Below are positions 23,937 through 40,785 of a DNA stretch of 64,000 nt, piece by piece. The position numbers were made by a program, and so were the translations under genes. How positions within the stretch are numbered: the first letter of the stretch is position 1; the number at the start of each line of letters is the position of its first letter. The DNA is from Udeniomyces pyricola. Its lineage: Eukaryota; Basidiomycota; Tremellomycetes; Cystofilobasidiales; Mrakiaceae. The stretch spans positions 359,789-423,788 of the forward strand of contig BCIK01000019.1 of the NCBI GenBank assembly GCA_039545295.1, in the 5' to 3' direction. The notes under the pieces were generated by a model, which saw nothing but the letters and a program-made list of their open reading frames with translations, had not been told where the DNA came from and did not search any database.

Positions 23937-24736
23937 GAGGCCATAAGCGTGGTTCATGAAGAAAGTGGTGACGTCGCATCTTGTGGAAGATGGTTTTTTT
24001 GTTTTTGTTTGTGTCTTATGTTTCTCTTCGGAAATGCCTTCCTCTCTCTCTCTCTCTTTTTTTTCTACTTTCTCGTTTTGTTGTGTTCTTTTTATTTTCT
24101 TGCTTTCGCTTTGCATGGACCTCTCTATCGTACTCGTTCCTTTCTTCGCGCGCTACCTGTCCACTCGTTTTCCAAATATATAGCTGCCCTGCAGGTCGTT
24201 TGAATATTCCTTGACCTTACTAGGTAATGTTAGTCATTAAAATGCCCTTATGGATCCTGCATGCATGTTAATTAGTTGTATGATTCGCTTTGATTCGCTC
24301 CTGCAACTATAAGCCTTGATTGCGTCGATCGCGATCGTGCTTCACCTCGTCGTAACACAATATAAGTATATATTCGAGGACTAGCGATGGTGTGATATTT
24401 TTGTCGTCGACGTCATGACTGGCATACATTGGTCGGCATATATATGGATGGGGTGATAAGTATGGTGATTTGCTGGATAACACCAGTTACTAGTTGGAGA
24501 ACCTTGTAGTGGTTCGGTGACGTCATCTGTAGAAATCCAAAGTCAACAAGGGCGTAGTAATTAAACAATGAATGTATCAGTGTGATGGTTGGTGCGAAGC
24601 TTGCTATCGACCATCGACCATCTTCTTTCTAGCCCCCATCCATTTCCCATCTGCCACACCTACCCACGTCCTGTTTTGCCCTCCATCTCCCTTACCCCTG
24701 AAATCACCACCAACCAATTCAACGGATCAACCGACT
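23937..24736. other. Intergenic region
   Basis: No gene seen. The first part is T-rich and is probably the 3' region of the LIM gene. Short palindromic CGATCG and GACGTC sites occur near 24330 and 24410. The final 130 bases are pyrimidine-rich before the ATG at 24737. Confidence 0.4.
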
Positions 24737-26059
24737 ATGGACTTTCTTCTCAAACAATACCAACAGACCCAAGAGGTTCTCGAAGAGAATCACTCCACTA
24801 ACGCTGCATACGCCCATGTCGGCGAGCAAAACTACCGACCGAATGAGTACAATTCGTCGAGTATTGGAGGGAGCAGTGCTGGTGGGATTAGTGGGTCGAA
24901 TACTTTTGGGGGGAACCAACATCATCAACAGGAGCAGCAGTCACAATATCATCAACAACAGCAGCAACCCCATCATTACCAACATCAGCAGCAGCAGCAG
25001 CAGCATCAACGACCCGATATCCCTGGCAGCTACAACAATGACACTTCATCCTCCTACGGCAACCCTTACTACCAACAGCAGCACCAGCAGCAACCGTCCT
25101 ATCAATCATCCAACGCTGGATCCGGAGGGTTCCTCGAGAACATCGGAGGCTTCCTTGGCGGTGGCGGTGCAAATTATGGAGGTGGATCTCATCAACAGCC
25201 ATCGTCATATCATACCGGAGGAGGAGGAGCAGGATCCGTGAGCTCGCACGATGGAGAAGGGATCCTTGGGAAACTCAACAGTTTGGCCGGAGGTGGCGAG
25301 ACGGGAGAAAGAAAAGGTTCGTTCTTTCCCCCTTGCAGCAAAGGAATTCAATTCGACCGGGTCGGATCATCATGACCAAACCGAACCTTCCGGACCCTTC
25401 CCTTCACAAGACCTTCCCCTGCTCTACAATACGGATGTGACTTGAAAGGATCCCAAGCACGCTTGATCTCACGTTAGTTTGGAACTCGCCGTTTTGTGGG
25501 GCCTTTTTTGTTTTGTTATTGCTGTTGATGGGAAACAGAGGATCTCTTGGATAAGGCCGTGGACTTTGTGCAGGAGAAATGGCTCGGTCAAGGCGATCAA
25601 TCCAAGTACGTATGACTGTGTATTTATTACGAATCGCATATACAAGATCCAACCGATGCTTCAACCTGGTGCTTCTCGTCTTGCAGTAGACCTGTTCAGA
25701 TCTTGACGAGCGCTACATCAATGGAGGTATGACCACTCCTTAAGAAGTCCCTACGTACTGATCCATCATTTCCTTGATTGTCTGCCCTCGCATCGCTCGA
25801 CTTTTTTGTCTTTAGTGAATCGTTTGCAGAGCAACGCAAGGACGAAGCCATCTCGGTATGTATCCATTCATCAACCTTTCCCATTTCCATTCCCTCTCTC
25901 TTTCTTTTTTGCTTCCTCGGGTACATCGTGATCTTCTTCCGTTTCTTCCCCTTCGTCCTCTGATCGAATTTTCTCCGCCCTTGACCATCGCCACAGGACG
26001 CCATCCGAACTCAATTCAAGAACATCACCGGCAAAGACTTTCCGGTCCAAGACAAGTGA
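24737..26059 (+). CDS. Gln/Gly/His-rich protein with conserved-looking C-terminal tail
   Basis: Four exons join in phase to 249 residues: 24737-25316, 25539-25605, 25816-25855, 25997-26059. The N-terminal 40 residues are ordinary (MDFLLKQYQQTQEV...). Residues about 45-145 are rich in Gln, His and Ser, then Gly-rich segments (GGFLENIGGFLGGGG) follow. The last 60 residues contain DLLDKAVDFVQEKWLGQG, NESFAEQRKDEAISD and GKDFPVQDK, which resembles a short C-terminal domain of small fungal proteins of unknown function. I used that resemblance to choose exon 3. No signal peptide. The Gln-rich part could favour aggregation or condensates, which is inference. Confidence 0.78.
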
Positions 26060-27121
26060 TCCTCCTTTGACATCACCGATAGGATATGGCACCCTTGGAT
26101 CCAAATTCATATCCTTTGTTCTTCGATTACAATTCGACTAGTCGGCATTGATCTCGCCTTCCTTTCTTTTGGTCTCCCTGCGCATTTTCTTTTTTCCGTG
26201 ACGTCCTCCGAACGGTTCATCGTTCCACATCGTTTCTACTCTTTTCCCAAACCATCATCTATCCCTTTTCTTCTTTTCCTTCTTCTTTTCCTTCTTCTTT
26301 TCCTTCTTCTTTCTGTCCCTTTTACATCGCATGCGTTTCAACCGATCTTGAATACTCAATGGGCTCTCCTGCTCTGGTCATCAACGACCCATCCCTAAAC
26401 CCCTTGATCTCCTCCCCCCCCCCCCCCCGGGGGCGCCCCCCGCACGTACCTTCGCCCATCAGCCCACCCGCCCCCCCCCCCCCCCCCCCTTCCCCCCCCC
26501 CCCCCCCAGGGGCCAAATCCGACACCTTCCATTGCGAGGCACATATGTATGGAACGAGTCCATGCATCTCAGACCAACTACTCCACATGACAGGGACATC
26601 CACGTTCGTTCAAGCAAGAGTTTCAGTCCTCATAAGGCCGATTTAAGAGCCCCCAGAGATCCTTGGTGTTGACCGTTCGTCTTTTTCGGAAAGCATTGGA
26701 TCATAAGAAAGAAGCAAGAAATCGAGATCGATAAGGCCCAAAAGAGGCAGAGAGGGGAGGGCAAGAAGAGAGAGAGAGAGAAGGCAAGAACGAGAGGGAA
26801 AACAGATGCGATAGGAATACAAGCAGCGTTACGGCATGAAAAAGGGAAGCAATGCAAAGTGGAGAGGGGGGAAGGGGAGGGGAAGAGGCATACGCGAAAT
26901 TCGTTTTGCGAGAAGTGAAAGGAAGGAGAGAAAAGACACGTAGGGAAAAGATATATATATATGTAAAAGAAGGTGCATGTTGAAGGAAGAAGGATAGAAA
27001 GCAAGCTGATAGGGACCGTTCCGCTATGTCCATTCTCGTTCCAACCTCCAAGGTACTCCTACATGGATTCAGACACCCTCCTCCAGTCCTCCCTCCTCCC
27101 CCGCCCTTCTCGGGTTTCGCC
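26060..27121. other. Convergent intergenic region with oligo-C runs
   Basis: Between the 3' ends of the + Gln-rich gene and - MOT1. It carries a threefold TTTTCTTCTTTTCC-like tandem near 26269-26310, then C-runs at about 26414-26428 and 26468-26506 broken by GG and TT. No gene is supported. Confidence 0.5.
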
Positions 27122-30100
27122 CTAACCCAACCCACTCAAGAAACTCTCGACGCCCAAATCGCTATACTCCTCCTCGTTCGGCAGATCCTCCAACCCTTCC
27201 AACACACTCTTCTGACTAACCGGTCCCCCTTCTCCACCACCCCCTTCCAAAGTCGCTCGATGCTTCGCCGCAGCAGCAGCGGCGGCGTCTTGTTCGCCGG
27301 TAGAAATGCGAAAGAGATCGAGGACTTCCGAGGTGTTCATCGAATCGAGCGAGTTGTTCTGTTGCGTGACGATGGAAGAGGCAATGTTGAGTTTGAACCG
27401 TTGGAGACTGTATGGGTTGGAGAAGGAAGAAAGAAAAGAACAGAAAGTCAAGAAGATGAGGTTTTATGGGCGAAGGGTCCGATGTGGAACGGGAGATCGT
27501 GGGAACGCAAGCAAGAAAAGAAACCGTGGGTTAGATGAGTCCTATCTTTCTTGCTTCGAACCGTCCATCACCACCAAACGGATAGTAAACGACACCAAGA
27601 GACTCAAACTAAAGCAGAACGAGCGAGGGAAAAAATACCAAAAAAAAAAATCAAAAAAGAAACACTACATACCCCATGATCTTCTCTTCCAACGTCCCTT
27701 TGGTGATGAGTCGATAGACATTAACGACCTTCTTCTGGCCGAGCCGATGCGCCCGATCCATCGCCTGAAGATCCTTCATCGGGTTCCAATCGTGCTCCAC
27801 AAAGATAACGGTATCCGCGCCGGTCAAGTTCAAGCCCAAGCCTCCTACCTGTGTCGTGAGCAGAAGAACGTCAATCGTCGGGTCGGCGTTAAACGTTTGG
27901 ACGACGCCATGACGCTTGGCGGGTTCGGTCGAACCGTCGAGACGCATGTACGAGACGGAAGGTAGGTGACGCGCAAAGAGGTCGGTTTGGATGACGTCGA
28001 GCATCGTTTTGAGCTGGCAAAAGATGAGAACTCGGTGATTAGGCGCGGCGGAGAGCCCAAGGGTGTCGGTCTCGGACCCAGCGGAGGGTGTCGATGAAGT
28101 ACCACTAGCAGACGGGTCGGCATGACCAATGCCGCAATCGAGGAGTATTTGCCTGAGATCAATGAGAAATTGTACACGTTTTCATCAACACACCTATCCT
28201 AGTATACGGTATCTAGTGAAAGAAGAAGAAGGAAGAAAAAGGGAGGGGGGGGGGGAGCGAGCCGAAGCGTACTCACTTGAGAGCCAGCAACTTGGGCGCA
28301 TTGATGAGATCTCTCAGCGTGGTCCCACTCGTCCCGCCAGATCTTTCGACAGCATGCTGAATTGCCGGGTACTGCTCCTCCTTGGCGACCAAACACGGAT
28401 GATTACAAAGCTTGCGCAAGTACTGCAAGCTCTGGAACACGTGCGTCTTGGCTTCCCCTCCTCCCCCTGATGCGCCTCCACTGCCCGCGACGACGCTCTG
28501 ACCGACCTGTTCGAGCGCGGACGACCGGGAGAACGTGTCGTAGAGCTGTTTCTGGACGTCGGATAGATCGCAGTAGTAGTCTTGGATGATCTTGGGTGGG
28601 AGGTCGGCGAGTACGTCTTCTTTGAGCCGCCGAAGGAGGAAGGGCAGGACTTGCTTGTGGAGAGCTTCGAGCGCAAGGGCGGCTAAAGAAGAAGGTTCAA
28701 ACGAGTCGTGCATGAAGTAGGAAAAAAGAAAGAAGAAGAAAAGGACGAGGTTTGGAAAGACAAGTTTGAGCGAGCTGGAGACGGAAAGCAACTGCACCCG
28801 TAGGTGTGTTCCTCGCTAGGAAAGAATGGAATGCTGAGGAAAGTTCGTGAAGAAGGGGAAAAGACACGCCTACGTACCTGCCTCCCTCTCCCTCGCAGTC
28901 GCCTTCCCATCTCGATTCGCCGTGATTGGTTTCCCAAACCTCTCATTGAACGAGCGCTCGGTCCCCAAGAAGCCCGGCATGAGAAAGTCAAAGAGACTCC
29001 ACAGTTCCAGGACATTGTTCTGGATGGGCGTTCCCGAGAGGATAAGACGATGGTTCGCCCGAAGGAGCTTGACGGCCTTGGTCAGCTTGGTCTTGCCGTT
29101 CTTGATGACGTGGCCCTCGTCGAGAATGCAATAGTTCCAAGCGAGCCGCTCGAGCTTGGCAACGTCGTTTCGAACAATGTCGTACGACATGATGACGACA
29201 TCGTGTTGGGCGATCTGGCTGAGAAGGGGTCCTCGCTCCGCCGAGGGACCAATGTAAAGCAGCGGCTTGAGGTTGGTCGTGAACTTGAGGATTTCATGGT
29301 ACCAATGTCCGGTGAGCGTCGGTGGACAGACAATGATGGACGGCAGGTGAACAGCATCTGGGGATGACGTCAGACGGAACCGTTCGGCTCGCTCGTGATG
29401 CTTGCTGGCGAGGATCGTGAGCGATTGGAGTGATTTACCAAGACCCATGTCTGGAGCGAGAGGATGACAAGCACGTGATACGGAAAGAGGACCCCAAGGA
29501 AGCGAGCAGGATAGGATTTTCAGCCACTGATACGAGAACTTCTACCTCCACACAAGCCGCCTCACTCCGATATTGATAGCAAAGAAAAATCGCCCAACTG
29601 ACCATCACACAAGATGCCATGCAACTGGTACTTTGCCAGGAATGCGAGCCAGCTGACGCCATCCTGCTGATACTTTCGGAGCTCGGCCTTGATCTCGACG
29701 GGAATCGCGTAAGGTTCGACCTTGGTGCCATCGAGAAGTTGGTTGAGGAATTGACGTTCACCGGCTCGCTTGGTGAGCATGTCTTCGGAGAAACCTGGGG
29801 GGTCAGGGATGCCGGCCTGGTGGACACAGAGTGAGCAAGCGAATCGGAAAGGAGGAAAGGAAGGAGGAAGATAGGAGATGACCAGAAGGGAAGCCAAGGT
29901 GAAGAAAATAGACCGAAACAGGGAGTGATCGACATCAAGAATCAGTGAGATGATCCATGCTTGCGATTCAATCAACAGCGCAGAGACCAAGCAGAAGCAA
30001 ACGCCTCCAACAATAAAGAGGACCGACCTCCAAAGGAACCATCTTGACGAGGGCAGCAAATGTGCTGGTAGCCAAGTGACGAACGTCGTCATCCGGATCG

Positions 30101-33100
30101 CTCATGCGGCCAAGGACGGGTACGATCATGAACAGGACGTAAGGGAGTGCTTTGACGTCGAGTTTCTTGACAACGACTGTGAGTCGAGCAGAAGAGGGCC
30201 GAAGGAAGGTGAGCAAGGAACGGCATCGATGGTATGATCGCTCACGCAGGCTATCACCGGCTCCTGTCTGCCATGACAAAAAAAAGAGACCAAACGTACG
30301 CGAGACCACCTCGATGGCGCCTTGTCTCCTGACTGTCGTCGGATCTCCCAACAACGGCAACACACCCATCACGACGTCCCTCATTCCAACCGTCGTCGCG
30401 ACCTCACCCACGACTGCCATTGCCCTAGCTGCTGCTTGTCTGACGACAGCGAATTGACTCTGAATACCGAGGAGAAGGAGTGGGAAAAGCGCGGTGATTT
30501 GCGGATGAAGCAAAGGATCGACTTCCGATGTCACGAGGGAGAGGACGGTAAAGGAATCGAGTACGTCTTGACTGAATTGGGGGGAGGTCGTCATCTGAGC
30601 GTCGGCAGCGTCGATGCCAGCTAGCATGATGTATAGAGGGAAAGCAAGGAAATTAAGATTTACATCGAATGAGTTTTTGTCGACGTCAAACAAAAAGAGA
30701 CACGAAGGATATCACAGTGCAGTAACACGGTAGCCTTGTTCGCCAGGAGACTTACCAGGGAAGACTTCTGTGAGAGGAGCAGCCATGCAAGTCCACAGCT
30801 TGGGGACTTCCCTGAACAGCATCGGCCCGAACCGTCTCGCCAAATCTGCCAACGCAGCCTTGGCACCTCTCGTCGTGATCCTAGCCTGAATGACCTCATC
30901 CGAGTCTCCTGCTCCGGTCGATGCTGCTGCTGCTGCTGCTGCCGTCGACTGTCCTTTGCTTCCCCCCAAGGCCACCGCCGTCTCAGCCTCTCGCAGCGAC
31001 AATATTCCCTCCCGAACTGGAGACGCGTTGGCAAAGATAGGCGTCAGACTAGCGTCTTGGCAGACGAACGTCGCGAGGTTCTTGATGATCTTGTCAGATG
31101 GATTGGTCTTGGCCAGTGGAGAAGAGGAAAAGCCGATGAAGGAGGAGACGGCCGAGGCAAAGCGGGTTTGGAAGTCGATATTGTCTTCGTACTACAGTGG
31201 GGACAGAAGAGGAAAAGAAGCAGGTAAGAGTGATAGGAAAGGAGTAGCAAAATCAGAGCAAAAGAAAAAAGAGAAGCGTGATGAGACGCATAACAAGGAA
31301 CCGAAAAATAGGCGTCAGTGATCCAAATTCTCCTCTAAAAATCGACTGAGGCATCATCCAACGAGTTTGGGGATGGGAAGACAGCGTACCTTGACTCCAT
31401 TCATGATGCTTCGGATGACTGGGTTGAGCTTGGCCGGCATGGTCCTCAGAGCAATCACCGCCGCTGCCAGCGCAGCCGAGACCTGTCGATCGTACCTCTC
31501 CTTGAGCGCCATGAACTGGCCGATGGACGAGATGATCTTCATCTGGCGTTCTCTCAGCAATGGAAGGGCCTTCTTTTGGGACGCTTTAGTAAGTTTCTTG
31601 GCAAGGGCGTCAAAGGTGCCGCCAGCAATAGACCCCGCCACGTCGACGGTGAAGAGTTCGCTGGGACCCGCGGCCGGGTCGAGGGAGGAAGGAATTGTCG
31701 GAATCTCCGCTTGGGGCACTTTGGCATCGGCAACGAATCCAGCGAGGAGCGCGTGACAATCGGTGTAAGCTTGACTGAGGACGATGAGCATCTCGTAGTA
31801 AGTCGGGGGCGTTTGGCCTTCGAGCATGACGATGAGCTGCGTGACGACAAGGCGAGCATGGTCGTTGACTTCAGGCAAAGGTGCAGGGGCTTGTGTATCC
31901 GGCGTGGTGTCGGCGGCCTTGGCCCATTCTTCAACGATGACGGAGGCAAGTACGATCTGATGGGCAGCTGTTGAGGCCAGGAAAGCGAGGAGTTGCTGAA
32001 CAAAGTAAGTCTGGAAGGTCTGGAGAATGGCAGGAGAGAGCGAGGAAGAGGGCCAATATCACACATGTCAGAGCCACGTCAGCTAAATCAGCTGCGATCA
32101 TGATTCCACCGACAGAAGAAATACAAGAAACCACCGTCAAACTTCTGGGACTTACCACCTCGGCTCCGTGAACCATGAGCGCTGCCAAAGCTTTGGCCGC
32201 TGCCAAACGTCCCTTGAGCACCTCTTCGACCGAGATGAGCGAGAGATCCTGGGCCATTGTGACCTTGTCGACATTGTACGAGACGGCTTGGGCGTCGCCG
32301 GACCTGCCCGTCTTACCGACCTTGACGGACGAGACTTGAGCCTTCAAGAACAGGTTCGCGTCGAGGGGCACGCCTGGAGGCGTCATAGCGATGCCAAGCC
32401 ACTCGCCCAAGAACGGCAGGACGTGCTCCTGCCAAAAAGCGGCGACTTCGACTGACTCCCGACTGGAGGCGACCCGCGCCAGTGCAGTATGCCACGTTCG
32501 AACGGAGGCCTCTCGAATTTCGGCTCGTTCCTCGACGATGATGTTCTGAAGCAAGAAACGGAAGAGACGGGCGTCGATCCAGTTGGTTGGAAGGGTCGGG
32601 GCGGAAAGAAAGAGCTGCAGCGCCGAGGGAACGGCGAGTCGGACATTAGGGATGGTGTGGCGAAAGAAGGGGTAAAGCCGTGGGACGAGAGTGGTGAGAT
32701 CGAAAGTGGACGTCATGAGGGCAATGCACTCAGGGTGTTTAATGAGGGTACCTGCACGCGAAAAGGTATGAAGGCGGAGTTTGAAGGGAAAGAGAGGATG
32801 TGAGGGGGGGGGGGTTGGTTGTAAAGCAAGTCGGAGGACAGAAAGTGATAGAGACAGAACAAACAAAAAGACACGTTGTTTCGATGTGGATGAGCCCTTG
32901 AACTCCACAATCCAAACAAACCGGAACTTGGCTGCAGCGTTACCCGTATAGAAGAAAAAATCTCACCAAGGAGATCCATCACGGCACCCGTGCTGCTGCC
33001 GAGTTCGTCCCCACCCTCACTCATGGCGTTCCAGAGGACAGTGATCACGTGGGAAAGTTCGTCAGGGAGGTGCGTGACGAGGTACGATGAGACGGGTAGA

Positions 33101-35922
33101 AGGCAAGCTGCAGAGACGGATCGGACGTCATCGTCGGAATCGGCAAGACTGAAAGGAGAAGGTGCAGGAGAGAACATAAAAGAAGGACGAAGCAGTAGTG
33201 TCCGCAACGACGTGTTCGCAAAGAGGTATTTGGAAAAGATGAAGTGATATAAGAAGATGAGCAAGTCGAAGAAGGAAGGAGTATCATATGTCAGCTGGGT
33301 TGACCAAACACGACAGCTCATGATGCCTCGCATCTGACCAGATCAATGTGATCAACACGCACCCTAGTACAGCGGCATCGACGACTTCCTTTAACATCAC
33401 TCCCTTGCGAGCTGCTGCTGCCTGACCCAACTCCACATTTGGGTCAACAGGCTCTTCCTGCTTGATATTTGTCGTCGATTCGCCTTGATGCGCGTTCCAC
33501 ACGACAGTAACAGGAGGGATTGCCGAATGCTCGACCGCTTCCGTCTTGACGCCTTGAACTTCCGCCGGTATAGGCTCCGTCTTGACAACCTGAGTCTCGC
33601 TCACCCCCTGTTCTTCATGCGTTTCCTCTTTCGCGTTCTCCTTCTTTGCTACCAAATCTCCCCGGACCGCGACCTCGTACTTGAGCCCGAGCAGTCCCGC
33701 ATGTCGGACCTCCCAAGCGTACCCCTTCTCCTTGACCCGTCCACTCTCCGATTGCCGAACCATCGCCACCAACACCTCATGAATGACCCGAACCCCATCT
33801 TCGTCCAGATGAACCATCACGGACGCCAGCGTCTGCCCCGCCGTCTCCCTCACAGGAGCCACCACCTGATCCGAATTGTAGTCTCCAAACCGATCGAGTG
33901 CCAGGAGGGACAAGAGAGAATGAGAGAGAGTCAGGAGGGAGGACGCGTTGTGACGATGGTTAAGGGAGGAAGGGTAGCCGACAACGCGGCCGAACCCTCG
34001 GCCTTGCGTCTTGATGATGTCCCGCAGGCCCATAGCGGCCCCATGTCGGATTTCCCAGCTCGGACTGAACAGACTCAAGCTCAGGACATCCACAACTCTC
34101 ATCCAGGGCCATTGTTCTCGGCCGTGTTCATCTCGTGCGACGGTGAGGCCCTTGCCGACGTCGGCCTTGCCTTCTTGACCCTCAATGGCTCCTCCCGTAG
34201 CGGCGGCGGCGGCAGCAGCAGCGGCTTTGGCTCCAGGGTCAATCACGACGGCTTCCGACAGAGGATTTGAAGAAGCCGGGGGAGTGGGGGGTCGAGATGG
34301 TGATTGAGTGTTCGAGGCCGAGGGAGAGGGGGCGAGATCCAGTCGAGGCCTGCCACCGTGACGCAATCAATACAGAAAACGAGTAGAACGAACCAATAAA
34401 AAAGACGACCATGCCAGTTGAGCGTGTGGCCTAGGAAGTCGTGTGCATGGGTTTAAACTTAGGGGAAAGGAGAAAGGGACAAGAGAAAACAACGCGTACT
34501 TGGTTGCTGCAACTCCAGTTGATGCACCACTGCTGCCCACGCCAGGCCCGACTCCTCCACCCGCTTTACGCTTTCGCTTAAGTGCGTTGATTTGTCTGGC
34601 GCTCAGCCCCGCATACTCCTCTGCCTCCTTTCGTTTTTCTTCGTCCAATCGCTCTTTTTCTGCTTTTTTGAGGGCCAACTTGGACGGGGCCCTGGCCTCG
34701 GCCGCCTTTCCCTTGTCCCTGCCAGTGGCGTCAATGGGGGAGTTGGAGCTCGAGGGATAGCCCTGAAGCGTCGGGAGGTGCATCGGTGAGGGTCGAGGGG
34801 ATGTGTTGACGCTACTGGTCGCCGAGGGGGGAACGGATGATGTCGTCCCGCCTTCGAGACCCTGACTGCCGCCGACAAAGGAACCCCCTGCTGAACTGCT
34901 ATCGAGCTCCTCTTTGACGAGGTCTCCCATGCCAAAATCCAGAGCACCGCCAGCACCTCCTGCCCCACCTCCACCTCCACCTGTTGAGATGCCGAGACGT
35001 TTCATGATCTCTCTTTTGCCGGCTTCGATCTCCTCCTGGGTTGTCGGCACGGCGGGCGTCGCGAATTCTTTGCCCGACGACGCCAGCAGTTTGGGGTTCG
35101 TCGGCAGGAGGAGTGAGGTCAAATTGAAGTTGGTCAGAGGGGGAGGCTCGGGAAAGTTGGAAGTGCTGGCCGAGGAAGGGTCCGAAGTGATATCAGCTGA
35201 GGGAGGGGACCAGATGGGGACGGAACGGGCAATCTCGGAGAGGGCGAGGGAAGCGGCTGAACGGGTATCGTAGGATTTCGACCGGAGATGAGGTAAGATC
35301 TGGGAGACCAGGGGTTGAGGTCCAAGAGCCAATGTTCAGCACTGAGTTAGCAAACAGTTCAGAGGACGATTCATCCAGCAGGACATTATAGGAGAACCCC
35401 GGTGATGGTCATTCCTTGAGTGCCCTGACGCCCCTGCTTCCCCCTTTCAGGGTCCTCATGCCGCCGGCTTGGACGCGTTTCCTTGAAACCGCTTTCCTCC
35501 CTTTCCGCCCTGACGCTTCTGGTCGTTGTGAATGCTCGGCACGCCGTCCACTCACCCTCGCTACCAGTCCCATGACTTCCGACCACTCTGCTTCGGACTC
35601 CAGCCCGCGACCGAGCTCATTGTCGTCCCCGAGCGCGTCTTGACCCACGGCCGCGGTGGTGCCAAACGAGCGACGGGCCAGGTCGCCAAGTTGCTTTGCG
35701 GCGGTCGATTTGACCTGGGCGTTAGAGCCTGTTTCGAGCAGAAGGATGAGGCGATCGAGCCTACGGTGACAAACGCACGTCATAGAAGTGGAAGGTTTGA
35801 CCAGCGACGCGTTGGGTGTAAAGACGAGCAGGCGCGTGAGCAAGAAAGCAAAGGCAAGAGGATGAGGATGGACAACTGCGAGCGTCCGAGAGAAGTAGTA
35901 GGTGGGCGGACCTGGTTCCCAT
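27122..35922 (-). CDS. MOT1: Mot1/BTAF1 Swi2/Snf2 ATPase that displaces TBP
   Basis: Nuclear ATPase that removes TATA-binding protein from DNA and so sets global Pol II transcription. Fifteen exons join in phase to 2088 residues: 35912-35922, 35556-35760, 34500-35299, 33363-34349, 32967-33148, 32156-32751, 31390-32010, 30756-31191, 30300-30620, 30028-30176, 29603-29816, 28878-29450, 28277-28682, 27673-28152, 27122-27407. The N-terminus MGTRLDRLILLLETG and the ILPHLRSKSYDTR repeat match Mot1 HEAT repeats; LALDRFGDY...VVAPVRETAGQTL is a Mot1 hallmark. The ATPase has DDMGLGK (Lys about 1513), DEGH (about 1618), SGTPIQN and RAHRLGQ, and ends with NEEEYSDLGVESFLSGL. The length agrees with the family. 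The 11-nt first exon is the least certain part; unspliced initiation at 35783 is the alternative. Confidence 0.95.
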
Positions 35923-36459
35923 GGTTATCGGGAGGTGATGGCAGAAGCTGGAGAGCCCCGAGGGATATTGTTGTGGTAAGTTTGAGTGAGTCTGGGTTGA
36001 TGATGAATGAGAATGCGAGCGAGGAGTGAGGGAGGAAGCGGAGAGGTGGCCGATGATGATCAAGTAGTAAGGACCCGGTATGACTATATAACTGATCATC
36101 AACTCAGAGAGAGAATCGACAAAGTAGTCCGCGCCACGACACAACACAGCTTCCAGCACAGCTTCAAACGTCTGACGGTCAATGATCATGATGCATTTGG
36201 ATCACAAAGATCACAAAAGAACCCGCTAGAGTTACGTGACCTTGGTGTTCTGATCACGCGCCGGGCACCAGCATGCAACATTCCAACATGCATCATCACC
36301 CCCACCACCAACGACCCCTATCCGCCACCACTCTCGTCTGCCAGCTATCTCCTCACCCACGCATCTGTTCCTGATCGTTGCATCTCACATCCCTCTTCAG
36401 CCATAAGCTTCAACGTAGACGTACCGCATCTCCCATTCTTCCGCTCTCCCGACTCCACC
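35923..36459. promoter_or_regulatory. Bidirectional promoter between MOT1 and DDX41-type gene
   Basis: The start codons of MOT1 (-) and the helicase (+) are 537 bp apart and face outward, so both promoters must lie here or overlap the leaders. A TATATA-type element is at about 36084-36089. The helicase side is pyrimidine-rich on the + strand close to the ATG. No characterised factor site was recognised. Confidence 0.6.
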
Positions 36460-40059
<3,600 letters not shown>

Positions 40060-40785
40060 GAAAGCAAGTGTGCGCGAGAAAGAACGACAGAGAGTCAAGG
40101 AGAGAGGGGAGGGGAGAGGAGAGGGGTGGGAGAGGGGGGGGGGGGGCGATTTGTTGTTGGACGTTGGCGCGCAGGTCGATTTGTCGCGCGCTATCGTCTC
40201 TTGTCCTTCCACACGCCTTTCTCTATGCGCCTTTTTTGTTTTCGATGGGATTCTGGATCCGCTGTGCTGGGAGCCCAGGACGATGTACGACATGGCTGTA
40301 GTATCATGGACGTCGAACACCGGGTGCTGCAGGGCGGATGTCGGAGGGAGGGGATTTTCTTCCATTTAATTTGTGACGACTTGAGTGTTTATGGCATGGT
40401 CTCGATTTTGGTCTCGACTTTGTATGATTTATCACGATGGTTCGATCAACTACTACACGAATACGATTCGATCATGGAACGTGGTTGGTCATATATGTGC
40501 GTATCATACGTGCTGTCGCCAAAATTTAGGCGTCGGAGGTCGGACGACTCGCGTATGTACAGCTAACATGTTGGATGACGTCAATTCCCGAAATACAATC
40601 CGCAGTTGAGTTATCGCATGTCGTTGACGCCGGTGGGGTGATGCGCTTTCGTCGTCTCAACTTATTCGTACACCCTTGTCCACCTCCACCTCTCTCTTGA
40701 ACCCCCCTCTCGCTCACCGCACGTTCCTAGTCTAGAAGACCAAACTAAACTTCAGTCCTACACACTTTCGCGTATCAACTCCACT
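40060..40785. other. Intergenic region
   Basis: Purine-rich after the helicase stop, with a G9-type run near 40135-40146. No gene seen. The last 130 bases are pyrimidine-rich before the next ATG. Confidence 0.45.

Noticed and set aside
25687..25726. Constitutive exon of the Gln-rich gene
   Set aside because: Inclusion leads straight to a TGA in the next exon and destroys the tail. It is kept only as a possible poison exon in the findings.
33895..33975. Pyrimidine-rich minus-strand stretch in MOT1 that looked like a retained intron
   Set aside because: No usable GT-AG pair removes it without losing the conserved ALDRFGDY segment, and its end aligns with the conserved Mot1 region, so it is coding.
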